Below, in pieces: positions 19,954 to 33,417 of a DNA stretch of 64,000 bases (the first letter of the stretch is position 1; every line of letters begins with the position of its first letter). Source of the DNA: Juglans regia (Eukaryota; Streptophyta; Magnoliopsida; Fagales; Juglandaceae); the NCBI RefSeq assembly GCF_001411555.2, contig NC_049905.1, positions 9,391,053 to 9,455,052 on the forward strand. The letters run 5' to 3'. A program made the position numbers and the translations under genes. Below the pieces are notes generated by a model, which saw nothing but the letters and a program-made list of their open reading frames with translations, did not search any database and was not told where the DNA came from.

Positions 19954-22900
19954 GATGTTTTTAGAAATTGACAAAAATTGGATGCGTCTGGACGATAGAC
20001 TTGGAAAGGTTACGTACCCTATGCATGTGGAGTAAGAACTTTTATTGATTTTGCACGGGCCTCTGCTGATAGTCGTGGTTACATTAAGTGTCCATGTCGA
20101 GGGTGTAAAAATTTGTGTGCGATAGGATTGGATGAAGTAGAGCGTCATATATTTGTGAACGGTATGGATCTGGGGTATACGCGATAGGTACTGCATGGTG
20201 AGCCGTATGAAGGGTCAGCAGATGTATTGGTCGATCATCACAATTATTTGCGGCACATGGATGATGATTATGAGCATGATGAGATGGAGGAGATGTTGGG
20301 TGACATTGGAGCTGGGATGTTTATGGATGAGGTTAACGACAATGCCTCAAGTGGTGGATCAGGGACTGATTGTGAAAATTTTCCTTTACTGTGGGAAGAT
20401 GCAAGGCGCGAGTTTTACCCAGGTTGTACAAAACATTCCAAAATGTCGTTTATTGTGCGGTTGCTTCACATTAAATCATTGTGTGGGATGTCGACGAAAG
20501 CAATAAACATGGCATTGGACTTATTTAACGAGGTGCTTCCCAAAGGGTCTGCATTGCCCAAGAACTTTTATGAAGTGAAACAGTTGAGAAAGGGATTAGG
20601 ATTTGAGTACAAGTCCATACATGCATGCAAGAATGATTGTGTATTGTTCTGGAAGGAGAACGAGGAGAAACAAGCATGTCCTGTATGTGGAGAGTCGAGG
20701 TGGAAAGGTAAGAAAAACGTGTCGTTTAAGGTATTGCGGTATTTTCCCTTGAAACCTAGGTTGCAAAGACTATATATGTGTAAGAAAACAGCTCATGATA
20801 TAAGGTGGCACGAGGAGAAAAGAGTTAAGAATGACGGGTATATGAGGCATCCAGCTGATTCACTTGCATGGCAGTCTTTCGATAATCAGTATCCAGAGTT
20901 CGGGTTAGAAGCTCGGAACGTGCGCCTGGGACTCACAACCGATGGATTCAACCCTTTTGGGAATATGAGTACAAGTTATAGCACTTGGCCCGTGGTATTG
21001 ATTCCGTATAATCTTCCACCATGGAGGTGCATGAAGGCGCCAAACTTTTTGTTAACTTTACTCATCCCTGGCCCTAGATCACCTGGGAATGATATTGACG
21101 TATTAATGCAGCCGTTGATTGAAGAGCTGAAAGAGTTATGGGAAACAGGGGTTAGAACTTATGATGCATCTAAGTCGACATCTTTTCAGATGCATGCTGC
21201 GGTAATGTGGACCATAAATGATTTTCCGGCGTATGGGAATCTTTCCGGCTGGAGTACGAAAGGGAAGTTAGCGTGTCCGACGTGTAATAAAGAAACTGCT
21301 AGTGAGTGGCTAAAATTTTCTCAGAAGTTGTGTTTCATGGGTCATCGACGTTATTTACCAGCAAATCATGCATGGAGAAGAGAATGTGTCAAGTTTGATG
21401 GGAGAGTAGAGGATAGGATTGCACCAAAAGAGTTGTCCGGAGAAGAGATAGTGGAACAACTGCAACATGTTAGAGCGAACAATTTTGGCAAAGGTCGGGG
21501 AAAGAACAAGAGAAAACGAGCCGTAGCAGAATTGAATTGGACAAAGTGTAGTATTTTTTTTGACTTGCCGTATTGGTCGTCATGCAAGTTGCGACATAGT
21601 TTGGATGTAATGCACATAGAGAAGAATATTTGTGATAATATACTGGGTACATTGATGAGTATTAACAAAAAGATGAAAGACAAGATCAAGACGAGTAAAG
21701 ATCTTGAGAGAATGAGAATTAAACATAATCTGCATTTGCGGGTGGAAGGCAATAGGGTGGTCATGCCGCATGCATGTTTTACGATGACAAGGGAGGAGAG
21801 GATGGATTTTCTGCAAATGGTTGCAAGGTGTGAAGTTGCCAGATGGTTATGCTTCAAATATTGATAGATGCGTGAGTCCTGATGATTGGACAATCAATGG
21901 ATTGAAAAGTCATGATTGTCACGTATTTTTGCAGAAGTTATTACCTGTGGAAATTCGTGGGAAGCTGACATCTAATGTACGTGTCACCATATCTGAACTA
22001 TGTATGTTTTTCAAAGATTTGTGCGCTCGGGTAGTAAATCGAGATGTGTTGTCGAAATTGGAAGAAGACATTGCTACTATACTATGTAAATTCGAGCAGA
22101 TCTTTCCACCATCATTTTTTGATGTCATGGTCCATTTAGCAATACATTTACCGCGAGAGGTACTTCTGGGTGGACCGGTGCAGTTCCGTTGGATGTATCC
22201 AGTTGAAAGATATTTGGGTCGATTGAAGCGCACTGTTGGAAATAAAGCCAAAGCTGAGGGTTCAATAGCAGAGGCCTATATACACGATGAATGGTTAACA
22301 TTTTGCTCTCTATATCTTCGTGGTGTTGAGACACGATTTAATCATCAGGAGCGAAATGCTGATCTTGCTACTCCGCCTCCTCATGAGCTATCAGTGTTTT
22401 CCCAGAATGTACGACCCTTGGGTGCACAAACAGGTTACGATTTAATTGATGGAGAGTTGGGTAAAGTTCGGTGGTATGTGCTAAATAACTGCCGAGAGAT
22501 TGATGATTATCTTAGGTATGTCATTTCATTGCTTTGAATAATTATAGTTTTCTTTAAATTAATTAGAATTGTTGTGCTCAAAATATACTTCTTTTGCAAC
22601 ATGTTATAACAGTGACCACATGGACAAACTTAGGACGGAAGGCGTAGAAAATATAGAGGCAAGACACAAGGAAGAATTTCCCGGATGGTTTGAAGAACGT
22701 GTATGAACTAAAATTATATATATGTTATATTGTGAAATTTTTAACTCTGGATAATGAAATAATAAATATATACTATTTCAATTGTTAGATTTTGGAACAA
22801 CGTGCTCGTGATCCCGGATCAATTTCTTCTGAATTGTATGCATTGGCCCGTGGTCCCTCAAATAGAGCACTTCGATATACTGCATGCACGGTTCGAGGTT

Positions 22901-23343
22901 ATAGATTCCATACTTTGGACCGTGAACGTAATAGAAAGACTCAAAATTGTGGTGTGTTGGTCGAGGGGAGTCATGGAACAGATGATATTGACTATTATGG
23001 TGTCATACGTGATATTATCGGATTGAAATATCTGGGTGGGTCTGTAACATATGTCTTTAAATGTGATTGGTGGGATCTAGGCGGTGGTCGGGTTTCGATA
23101 CATAGGGATAATCACTATACGAGTGTCAATACTGCATCTAAATGGTACGAAGATGATCCATTCGTATTGGCTTGTCAAGCTACCTAAGTCTATTACTTGA
23201 TTGATCCAATGAAAAGTGCTGATGAAGATAGTGGGGAGTGCAGATTACGAGAATAGTGGAGATGAAAATGACACTCCGATTGTTGAGGCATACCAGGAAG
23301 ATGGAGAGGGTATTAACTTGTTTGTTGACCTCGGTGGACTCGA
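19954..23343 (+). pseudogene. TNP2-type CACTA transposase, copy A (broken, cut by gap)
   Basis: Catalytic transposase of a CACTA element. The order is recognisable: transposase-associated domain (NWMRLDDRLG, then IKCPCRGCKNLC), Transposase_21 (FYEVKQLRKGLGFEYKSI, LGLTTDGFNPFG, WRCMKAPNF, HSLDVMHIEKNICDN), DUF4218 (LPVEIRGKLTSN, MYPVERYLGRLKR), then after two small introns DUF4216 (VSIHRDNHYTSVNTAS). Lesions compared with copy B: Met-to-Ile at the usual MDKNW start (an upstream ATG at 19954 remains), a 1-bp deletion at about 20010, TGG-to-TAG at 20185-20187, a 1-bp insertion at about 21808, CAA-to-TAA at 23185-23187, and a deletion of about 60 bp near 23236. Non-functional as it stands. Confidence 0.88.
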
Positions 23344-23443
23344 NNNNNNNNNNNNNNNNNNNNNNNNNNNNNNNNNNNNNNNNNNNNNNNNNNNNNNNNN
23401 NNNNNNNNNNNNNNNNNNNNNNNNNNNNNNNNNNNNNNNNNNN
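23344..23443. other. Assembly gap, exactly 100 N
   Basis: One hundred consecutive N, the conventional placeholder for a gap of unknown size. The sequence ending at 23343 and the sequence starting at 23444 belong to two ends of the same 15.4-kb repeated segment. Confidence 0.99.
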
Positions 23444-24984
23444 CTCCAAAGTGAATGGATTTTGAAGCCATCTAAATTACTTGCTTTAGGATGCAGATCG
23501 AGAAGATTTTCTAATCCACATTCCAAAGCTCTCTTTTTGGGTGGGTATCCAGAAGGAAGTTCAAGCAATCAAAGCATATCTACCAGCATTCTTTTTGTGC
23601 CAGTACGTGCGAACCTCGTTCTCCATCCATATGGAGGGCCTTTTAGTAGAATAATGACGTTCTTATAACTAGTTTACAAAAATCTCAATACATTTAAGAA
23701 AAATGATATTTGCTATCTTAGAGTGAAGTGTCAAGCATTTTTTACAATAAATTTGGGATTTATATAAAAAATAAAATTATTTTTTAATAATAGACCATAT
23801 TTTTTTCTTCAAGATACATCTTAAGACTATATTTAGCATACTATAACTCTACATTTAAATCAGGATTTGAAAATCATTTATAGAAAATATGATAAATATT
23901 TTAGTGACAAAGAGATTTCATAAAAATAAAGTTACACATTGATATGATTTGATTTGATACGTCAAATTGTAAAACTATATTTAAATAGATGTAACGTATC
24001 ATATAAAGCCACATTAATTTATAAATATGTTTATGAATATAACACTTCTAAAAAATATATGGAATCCTATCATCTTCCCTTGTCAATGGTCAAGGTTGCG
24101 TTAATGTAGTTATCTATCTTAAAGTACACATCCATTTACATAGTCTCAATAATAAAGTTACGTTTACAATATAACATTTTCAAAGAAAAATCTTCTAGAA
24201 AATTAATAAATAAATAGGAATGTCACTTCCAATATACTATAAGATATATCTTATCCATTTACATAAAAATAAATAAATATATTACACATGAGGACAACAA
24301 ATTACCATTGTCAACTTTATCCATTTTATTAAAAAAAATATTAATGAACTCAAACATCTAATCATAATATTATGATTTAATGGATAGAGGATCTACATTC
24401 TCAACTAATGAGAAGGGGTATATAGGCCATCAAATCTTGCGATGCGTATTCGGCGAGTACATGCATCTAATAATAACAATTCAATACAAGCATCCACATA
24501 TTAAAAAAATAATAATAAGTTGTACAAATATATTGTAAGATATATATTATCATTCACATAAAAATAAATACATATATTATACATGAGGACAATAAATTTT
24601 AAACTAATCATTTTTCAAACTAATCATTATAACTTTTTAAAATTTTCAAAAAATAATCCTAACTTTTTTAAATTTCTAAATAAAAATAATATTAAAAAAT
24701 TATACTATTACAATATTTTAATTTTATAATTTTTTTTATTTAATTTTTTTCCCTCCTTTCGCAAAATCTAAAAAAATATTTAATTCAAATTATCTCACTA
24801 CTATTCACAAATTATCTTACTACTATTTACAAAATTATCATCCCATCTTCACTACCCAAACAACCCGAAACATTGTTCTGATGCAGAGAGTATATATGAC
24901 CTCCACTGTTTCCGGCATTCTCAAATGTCAAAAAACAAAATTTCATCATCCTAATGTGAATGTGTCTACATCATGGGAAAAAAG
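23444..24984. other. Second copy of TNL1 5' flank
   Basis: Corresponds base for base to 7899-9439 (constant offset 15545). No TNL gene precedes it because the gap intervenes. Contains the same MITE-like unit (about 24590-24880). No gene. Confidence 0.9.
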
Positions 24985-26225
24985 TATGAAGAAGAGGTGC
25001 ATGATGATTATGAAGATGTTATTGAGGGAGATTCTGAAACAAGTATGAAAAATACATCTGAAGATGAAGAATAAAAGTACTAAATATTTTATTCATATAA
25101 GTGACTATAAAATATCTTGAATTTTCAACATTTATTCTACATAATTTTCTTTGATATAATTAATTATTTTCAAGAATGCTGCCAAAACGACAACAACGAA
25201 ATGTGCCTCCGCCAAGTCCAAGTCTCGAACCCATTGAGGACTCCCCACTTGAGGAATCCGCTCCTGAAGATCAAGTTAACACGCAACAGAACAACAGCCA
25301 GTCCACACCTACTAGTAAGGAAATATTGTCATTGATAATTAATTATATAGTTAATACTTTTGTCTCAATAACTATATAACTATAATTATACTATCTATTA
25401 TCATGTAGTTGATGCATTTGCACGTCGCGGTCGTGGCTATACACATGGCATCTCTCTTGAGAAAAATAGATGGTACGGAAAACTCAAGATTACCATTCCT
25501 GATAATTTCACTGGAGGAGTGGATGATAGTGCAGCAGTGCTTTCCTCTTATATTGGCACAGTAGTTCAATCTTATGCTCCATTTCATGTGCGCTCGTGGC
25601 GAGATGTTCCGAATGAGATTAAGGAGCACATTCGAAGTCGTGTGTTGGTGAGTTTACTTTGAGAGTACATTTTTTTCACCTAGATTAATATATCATATTT
25701 TTGACCTGATTCACTTGTTAGGATGAATTCAACCTCGATTTTGGCCATAGCGAGAATTTGAGAACCGTGAATGAGTTTATGGCTACACTATTCCGACGTC
25801 ACAAGGGACGATGTCATGAGCACTTCAAAAAGTTTGAGACATTGGAAGAGGTTGCGTAGTCTCCTTTCCAGCAGATGAAGTTAGATGATTGGAGAAAGTG
25901 TTGTGATCTTTTCGCATCTCCAGATTATCAGGTATTTTACATTTATATCTTTTAATTATTTACATTCATATTCGTTCTATATATTATATGTATACGTATT
26001 ACAATTAACATTCTTAATATATTTTGTAATACTTGAGTTCTACAAATGCATAGAATAGATCCACTCTGACTGTCCACCATCGTGCCGGTTTAAGGTCATT
26101 CCACTGTCTTGCTGAGAAAATGGTAATTAAAAAATTATAGAATTCATTTATTTTTCTGATATTCTTTTATTTAAGTACTAAAATTATCTTTTTAAAATTG
26201 CTAATGTCGCTTCGTTAGAAACGTG
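24985..26225 (+). pseudogene. CACTA fragment, second copy
   Basis: Matches 9440-10680, including the premature TAG (25857-25859) and the abrupt fusion to Copia sequence. See the first copy for its content. Confidence 0.8.
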
Positions 26226-28258
26226 ACTCACAAATTTGACTCTCATGTCAGAAAATGCATCTTTGTTGGCTATCCTATTGGTCAAAAAGCTTACCGCTTA
26301 TATGATCTCAAAACTCACCAAGTCAAGATGTCATCTTTCATGAGGAAATTTTTCCTTTTCATACCACAGAATCCCCCCGAGCCACAACCATTTCCCAACC
26401 TGAGATAATCGAATACCCTACAGAGTCACTCTCTCTTCCAAATCCTCTTAATTCATCATTACCCGAGACCACTTCCACAGAAAATTCCTTCTCTCCTGTC
26501 TCATCTCCAACCCCCCCTCTTCGTAGAAGTGAATGCACCGGAAAACCATACATTCTTCTTCAAGATTTTCATTGTGGAAAAGTGAGTACAATGTCATCAA
26601 ATGCAACCCCCAACCAAGAATCGTCAACCAAGTCAGGTACTCGGTACCCTTTAAGTAAATACATTTCATATGATTCTTTATCTTCTAATCATAAACACTT
26701 TGTCAATGCTATTTCAAGTGTTCTCGAACCAACCTCCTATGCACAGGCTGTATTAGATCCGAAATGGCAAGAGGCTAAGCAACGTGAACTTCATGCCCTC
26801 ACTACTCAAAATACATGGTCTTTGGTTCCTTTGCCTACTGGTCATCGTCCTATTGGTAGCAAATGGGTATATCATATCAAATAAAATTCTAATGGCACGA
26901 TTGAATGCTACAAAGCACGGTTAGTTGCCAAAGGATTTTCTCAACAAGAAGGCTTGGATTACACTGAAACATTTGCACCTGTTGCTAAGTTAACAACTGT
27001 TCGATGTCTTCTTGTTGTTGCTACTGCTAAACAATGGCCATTACATCAAATGGATGTGACCAATGCCTTCCTTCATGGTGATTTAGAGGAAGAGGTATAT
27101 ATGACTCCACCACTGGGTCTTTGCTGACAAGGGGAGAAGCTTGTATGTCGACTGCATAAGTCCCTCTATGGACTTAAACAAGCCCCTCGAAATTGGTTTG
27201 CAAAATTCACTCATGCTATCAAAAAGGCTGGTTTTGTTCAATCACATTCAGATTATTCTTTATTTGTGAAGACTAAAGGTCCATCTACAACTATGATGCT
27301 TATCTATGTAGAAGACATAGTAATAACAGGCAATGATGCTACAGCTATACAGAGTCTCAAAGATTTTTTGCATCAACAATTCCACATCAAAGATCTCGGT
27401 TCTTTAAAGTTTTTTCTTGGCTGAGAAGTTGCAAGGTCCAAAGAAGGCATTGTAATCTCTCAACGAAAGTATACCTTAGAGATTATAGATGATGTTTGTT
27501 ACTTGGGTGCTCAACCTTCCAACTTTCCAATGGAAGTAAATCTAAAGCTCACAGATGATCAAGGTGATTTGGTGCATGATCTAGAGCGCTATAGAAGATT
27601 AGTTGGGAAATTAATCTATCTCACAATTACAAGACCAGACATTACATACTCAATTAATATCCTAAGCCAATTTATGCATGCACCTAGAAAGCCTCATTGG
27701 GATGCTACTCATTGCATTATTAAATACCTTAAAGGAAGTCCAGGTCTCGACTTGTTATGTTCAGCAAGCAATTAGTTCAACTTGAAGGCTTATTGTGATG
27801 CAAATTGGGCAAACTGTCCAATAACTCGAAGATCAACTACAAGTTATTGTGTGCACTTGGGAAACTCACTGATTTCATGGAAAGCCAAGAAACAGAAAAC
27901 AACCTCCAGATCATCCTCGGAAGCTGAGTATAGGTCCATCGCAGCAGCAACTTGTGAATTGACTTGGCTCAGACTTTTGCTTAATGACATGCAGATTTCC
28001 ACAGGACCAGCAAAGTTATTATGTGATAATCAAGCTGCACTGCACATAGCAGCAAATCCAGTATATCATGAGCGCACCAAGCACATAGAACTCGATTACA
28101 ATGTTGTAAGAGAAAAGATACAAGAAGGTCAAATTGTTACAGAATTTGTTCCATCTCAATTGCAGCTGGCAGATGTTTTTACAAAAGCTCTTGGAGGAAA
28201 TGTGTTTAAAAACTTAAGAAGCAAGTTGAACATGCTGGATATACATGCTCCAACTTGA
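26226..28258 (+). pseudogene. Copia pol remnant, second copy
   Basis: Same truncated integrase-RT-RNase H remnant as 10681-12713, with the same four stops and the YVED variant. I noticed only two base differences, near 26371-26373, changing Thr to Pro in the proline-rich linker. Confidence 0.9.
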
Positions 28259-28265
28259 AAGGGAG

Positions 28266-28490
28266 TGTTAAGATTTGTTGAGATTTGACTAACGTTAGTT
28301 TTGGAGATAATCTTTACTGCACATATTTAGGAATATGTAATCCCTTCATTCAAGGGAATTAGGTGAGATTTTATTTTCTTTCCTTGCTGATCAGATCATG
28401 AAGTGATCTGTATATATGTATATATTATAGCCTTTTGACACGGAAATAATATAACAAAAACATAAAGCTTTCTCAATTCTCTTTTTGTCA
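28266..28490 (+). repeat. Copia 3' LTR, second copy
   Basis: Follows the polypurine tract GAAAGGGAG and opens TGTTAAGATT. It matches 12721-12945. Confidence 0.75.
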
Positions 28491-29236
28491 TTATTTTAAA
28501 ACATAATTGTGAAATTTATTGTGCAAAGTATTGTGTTTATCATTTTCCTTCGGTTAAGTTTTTAGTATCATTAAAACAAACGGAGCCATCCCATTTATCA
28601 AATCTATGTGAATGCAGGTCGCACCACTACATTTTTTTTGCTTACTGGTGCGAGTCATTCATTGATTATTTCCATGGTAAAGCTCTCTTCATGGTTTGAG
28701 GACTATGTTTACCTATTCATTGAAGTTTCTTCCAGATAGGCATCAGGGATTTAGGTTATTACAAAGCAATTGAGTGGTTTCAAGTACTGTACCTATTTTA
28801 AAATTGTTCAACTCCTTTCTATTAGTAAAATTGGATTACAATTTACAAGCCATAGCCATAAAAGAAATAAGGCTCAGAGAACATAGCTTTCTTTTATCCA
28901 TACCAACCCTGACTACTGGATTCTCGAAAAGACTGAATCAAACAACTTCCCAATACACCATCTCATGACATGGAGATGGTTGTACTTCTTCCATGCATAC
29001 CAATTTTAAGTGGTTATTGCCAACTCACTGACTTTGAAAGGGGGAAGAAGGGAATGCAAACAAACTGCCAATCCACCAACTCAAGATATGGAGGGAGAAG
29101 CTCTCCCTAAATGCTTTGCTTAGACTGAAGTTTATTACATGTAATATATATATTCTCAATCCAAACCAAAATCTCAATCTTTTAATTTGAACTTCCGGGA
29201 ACCAAACTAAGGGAAAAAGGATAGGTATTGGCAAGC
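28491..29236. other. Spacer, second copy
   Basis: Matches 12946-13691. No gene supported. Confidence 0.6.
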
Positions 29237-29282
29237 TTACTCCCGCAAGTCATCTGGATTGAAGTTCAGAGACTCCCTCCAT
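29237..29282 (-). pseudogene. MAP-kinase pseudogene 3' end, left of CACTA copy B
   Basis: Minus strand: terminal codons W-R-E-S-L-N-F-N-P-D-D-L and stop (29237-29239). The exon continues on the far side of the transposon at 41630, so the CACTA insertion split it. The CAT target duplication (29280-29282) is the end of this piece. Confidence 0.78.
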
Positions 29283-29585
29283 CACTACAACACAATTGCT
29301 TTTTAGTGACGGTTGAGAAATTGTGACAGTCCCTAAACCGTCACTAAAAGGCATTTTCTGTGACAGTTTTTGGAAACCGTCACTAAAGATAGAATGAGAT
29401 TTTTTTACATTCGAACGTATGGAAAATATGCGTTCGAACGTCACATATACGTTCGAACGTTATGTCTGTTTACGTTGGAACGTAAAATGTTTTGGCGCAA
29501 CCGTTCGAATGTTATTAATTTTACGTTCGAACGTAAAATGTTTGTACCAATGTTCGAACGTTAAGTAATAACATTCGAATGTTCA
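29283..29585. repeat. Left subterminal repeats of CACTA copy B
   Basis: 29283-29395 has TAGTGACGGTT and AACCGTCACTA motifs in both orientations, able to form hairpins. 29405-29585 has about eight ACGTTCGAACGT-type palindromes. Clustered subterminal motifs are where CACTA-encoded proteins bind to bring the ends together. Copy A: 13738-14040. Confidence 0.85.
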
Positions 29586-29887
29586 TTGTAAATTTAAATT
29601 AAATGACTTTAATTTAAAAATTATGTGATTTTTATTGTGCATAATTTGTGAACAAGTCTAAAAAATTGAATTGTATATATTTATATATGCACACTTTGTA
29701 ATATATAAATATATATTATTGATTTATATATATTTGAAATCTAGTGATTTAGTATTAAAATTGGAAATTATAACATCAAAGAAGATTAAAAATTGAAATT
29801 AAAAAACGATAAAAATATTCAATAATATTTTTCGTTACAACTATTAAAAATAAAATACAAAATTTGATAGAATGTAGTAAACAACAG

Positions 29888-31072
29888 TCAGATGATAACG
29901 TTATCCGCAAAAGTCGAACTCCGTACTTCTTCAGTCAAGGTATCAACCTTGTCGTTGAGGATAGTTACACGATGGGTGAGTTCGGCAACAGACGCCGATA
30001 TAGCCTCGAGCGATCGATCGATCTTATGATCAATATGCGCAGTCAGCTGTGAGATGACCGCATCAACCCAAGCAGGCCGCACATCTCCTGCAGATGTACT
30101 CGGCGTATGCTGACTACTACTCCCGACATGACCTGGCTCAGGCTGCGTCGGAGGAACTAGATCCTCTACAGGGGGTGGCTGACGTCCCCTCGCCTGTCCA
30201 ATGCTACGTCGATGCGTGGTCATGTCGAGGGGGCTCATCTGATCTTTGACCGGCTCCTCTGGCTGGGTCGGCACTCCCCGTGCAAGTAATAGTCGGCTGA
30301 TGAGGACACCATATGGGAGATTATCCGTGGAGACGATGCTCGCCTCGTAACGGATCCTCTCAAAAATGTGCAGTGGCAAATCTATAGGATCTCCACGTGC
30401 CACTCGTATCAAAAATTGTGCCCGAAGCCGACTAAATGTGGTTTTATGAGCCACGGGATCGACATTTGTTGCAACAATAAGGTGCAACATGCGGAAGAAA
30501 TGCAGCAGATGGTTCTGGTTGAAGGCGTTCTTCCGCTCGATCTGCATGCGATCCCTCCCGGTGAGGATGTAGAAATCCTCGTCTCGGTCATCATCCCGAG
30601 CGTCGACGCCAGTATCCTCAGCCTCTGACTGGCCTGCATCTCTGGCTGATGCTGGCTCACATCCCCGGCCAGTAGATGATGTAGAAGTGTCTACATCCTC
30701 ACGGGGTGTTGAGTGTGTAAATGTCTCAACTCCTCGATGAATCCCGAGGTGCTCGCCGATGACATCTACCGATACCTCAATGGAAACACCGTGTACAGTC
30801 ACGGTGTGAGAGGATGCATCCGGAGGCATGTCACACATCCCCATATAGAATTCTTGAACCATTGAGGGGTATACCTTCCCCCTCAATGTGCAGATATTTC
30901 CCCAGCCTCTACTGAGGAAAACATCTCTTAGGTTCGTCTACTGCCAACAGAGTTCGTCGAACTCATTAATTAAGACCTCTCTCTCTACCATAACAGTACG
31001 AGCTCCGATACGGGCAGTGTCCGACGTGCCTCCTTCCCTCCCTCGTTTTCGTGTATGCAGTGGAAGAGCCAT
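29888..31072 (-). pseudogene. CACTA accessory gene, copy B (nonsense mutation)
   Basis: Same gene as 14343-15527. A CAG-to-TAG change turns Gln45 into a stop (near 30938-30940), leaving an open frame of 332 residues from an internal Met. A few substitutions elsewhere match the higher divergence seen in this part of the repeat. The leader intron (31076-31876) and TATA box (31991-31998) are preserved. Confidence 0.8.
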
Positions 31073-31146
31073 ATCCTGAAAATAGAAAAGGAAAAAAAAA
31101 TTATTTACAATAATGCATTTTTTGTATTAATTTTAAGATGCTCTGC

Positions 31147-31620
31147 ATTAACGTTTGAACGTTTTATCTTTAACGTTCGAATGTTAAAGATAAAAACGTT
31201 CGGACGTTAATTTATACGTTCGCACGTAAAATAATGTAAATAAATTTACGTTCAAACGTAAAACAAATATGTTCGAATGTACAGATGTACGTTCGAACAT
31301 AAGCAGTAAACAAATACGTTCGAATGTACGTTCGAACGTATTTGTTTTACGTGTGAACGTAAATATGAACGTCCGAACGTCGAAGCATGAATAATGTAGA
31401 AAATCACTACGTTCGGATGTTATAATTAAACGTCCGACCGTATGTGATTTACGTGCGAAAGTAAAATATTCACGTTCGAACGTATGTCGTTTAATAATAT
31501 TCACGTCCGAATGTAAGACGATTAACGTTCGAACGTGGAAGCCGTAACGGCTCTGTAATTTAAACGTCGTACGTTTGAATGTCTTGGTGAAACGTTCGAA
31601 CGTTTCGACGCAGAATGGCT
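31147..31620. repeat. ACGTTCGAACGT array in accessory intron (copy B)
   Basis: Equivalent to 15602-16075, with several motif-level differences; for example, sites imperfect in A are perfect here, near 31470-31480 and 31525-31535. Confidence 0.85.
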
Positions 31621-32290
31621 GAGTCTACTCAGCCATTATTGAAATCTCGAAAATTTCTCTACAAGGTTCTAAATGCCGAAATGTCACCATGTAAATGAAG
31701 TATACACTTCAAGAAACATTTCTACGGTGACTATTCAGCCAATGACTGGCTGTGGTGGCCGGAAAATGAAGTTGAAAATCCGGTAATACTTATCCGGTTT
31801 TAAACAAAACTCAATCCAAATCTCAATCTAAATCTCAATAAAATACATGTTATTTGCATAAAAGATGAATGGCTACCTTTTAGTGACGGTTGTGGCGGAG
31901 TTGACGGCGGCGGTGACGGAGGCGTGGCGGCAAAGAACGGAGAAGACGATGGATACGTAACCGAATGTCGTTTCGACGTTCGGTTTTGGCCTTATATACA
32001 CAGAACGTTCGAACGTACTTATTATTACGTTCGAACGTTTGTCAATTTAATTTCTAAAATTTTATCTATAATATATTATATTATAAATGTTTAAGTTATA
32101 TATTAGGATATTATATAATATTATTGACAATTAGATTATTGGTTTTTTGTGAGTGCTTGTTATATTTATAAAGTTTAGCAATATGTTTATACATGTTGTT
32201 GTGATTTTATGCTTACACTTGAAATAATTGTGATTATTGTTTGTGAATTTTGTGAATAGTTTATGAGTTTATGGTGTTTATTGATGAATT

Positions 32291-33410
32291 AATAAGTAAC
32301 AATTTAATATAAATTATTGATTTATATATATGGTATAGTTTATATATTATATATGTTGATGTTCTCATTTAAAGTATATTATGCTATCATACTATACAAT
32401 GTTATTGATGGTTATAGATATATAAAATGTAGTATATATATTATACTATAAGTTAGTATATAATAAAGAATTTAATAAGTAACAATTTAATATAAATTAT
32501 TGATTTATATATATGATATAGTTTATATATTATATACGTTGATGTTCTCATTTAAAGTATATTATGCTATCATACTATACAATGTTATTGATGGTTATAG
32601 ATATATAAAATGTAGTATATATATTATACTATAAGTTAGTATATAATAAAGAATTTAATAAGTAACAATTTAATATATATTATTGATTTATATATATGGT
32701 ATAATTTATATATTATATACGTTGATGTTCTCATTTAAAGTATATTATGCTATCATACTATACAATGTTATTGATGGTTATAGATATATAAAATGTAGTA
32801 TATATATTATACTATAAGTTAGTATATAATAAAGAATTTAATAAGTAACAATTTAATATAAATTATTGATTTATATATATGGTATAGTTTATATATTATA
32901 TACGTTGATGTTCTCATTTAAAGTATATTATGCTATCATACTATACAATGTTATTGATGGTTATAGATATATAAAATGTAGTATATATATTATACTATAA
33001 GTTAGTATATAATAAAGAATTTAATAAGTAACAATTTAATATATATTATTGATTTATATATATGGTATAGTTTATATATTATATACGTTGATGTTCTCAT
33101 TTAAAGTATATTATGCTATCATACTATACAATGTAGTATATAGTTATAGATATATAAAATGTAGTATATATATTATACTATAAGTTAGTATATAATAAAG
33201 AATTTAATAAGTAACAATTTAATATATATTATTGATTTATATATATGGTATAGTTTATATATTATATACGTTGATGTTCTCATTTAAAGTATACTATGCT
33301 ATTATTTCAAAAAAAAAAAGTATACTATGCTATCATACTATACAATGTAGTATATAGTTATAGATATATAAAATGTAGTATATATATTATACTATAAGTT
33401 AGTATAGTAG
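32291..33410. repeat. 183-bp tandem repeat, 6 copies (copy B)
   Basis: Unit starts (AATAAGTAAC) at 32291, 32474, 32657, 32840, 33023 and 33206, a perfectly regular 183-bp spacing. The last unit is interrupted by an A-rich insertion of about 28 bp near 33303-33330. Units differ by few bases, implying recent expansion. No coding capacity. Confidence 0.92.
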
Positions 33411-33417
33411 GAATCGT

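Larger units (their letters stand above)
13738..23343 (+). mobile_element. CACTA (En/Spm) element, copy A, cut by the gap
   Basis: The left terminus is CACTACAACACAATTGCT at 13738, preceded by CAT (13735-13737), the same junction as in copy B. Subterminal TAGTGACGGTT/AACCGTCACTA repeats follow to about 13850, then ACGTTCGAACGT-type palindromes to 14040. Inside are the minus-strand accessory gene, two motif arrays, a 183-bp tandem repeat, a GA tract and a damaged TNP2 gene. The right end is not reached because the sequence ends at the 100-N gap. Confidence 0.92.

Noticed and set aside
20195..20506. Met/Trp-rich 103-residue frame over the transposase
   Set aside because: An off-frame shadow of the TNP2 coding sequence, which has clear domain motifs in another frame.
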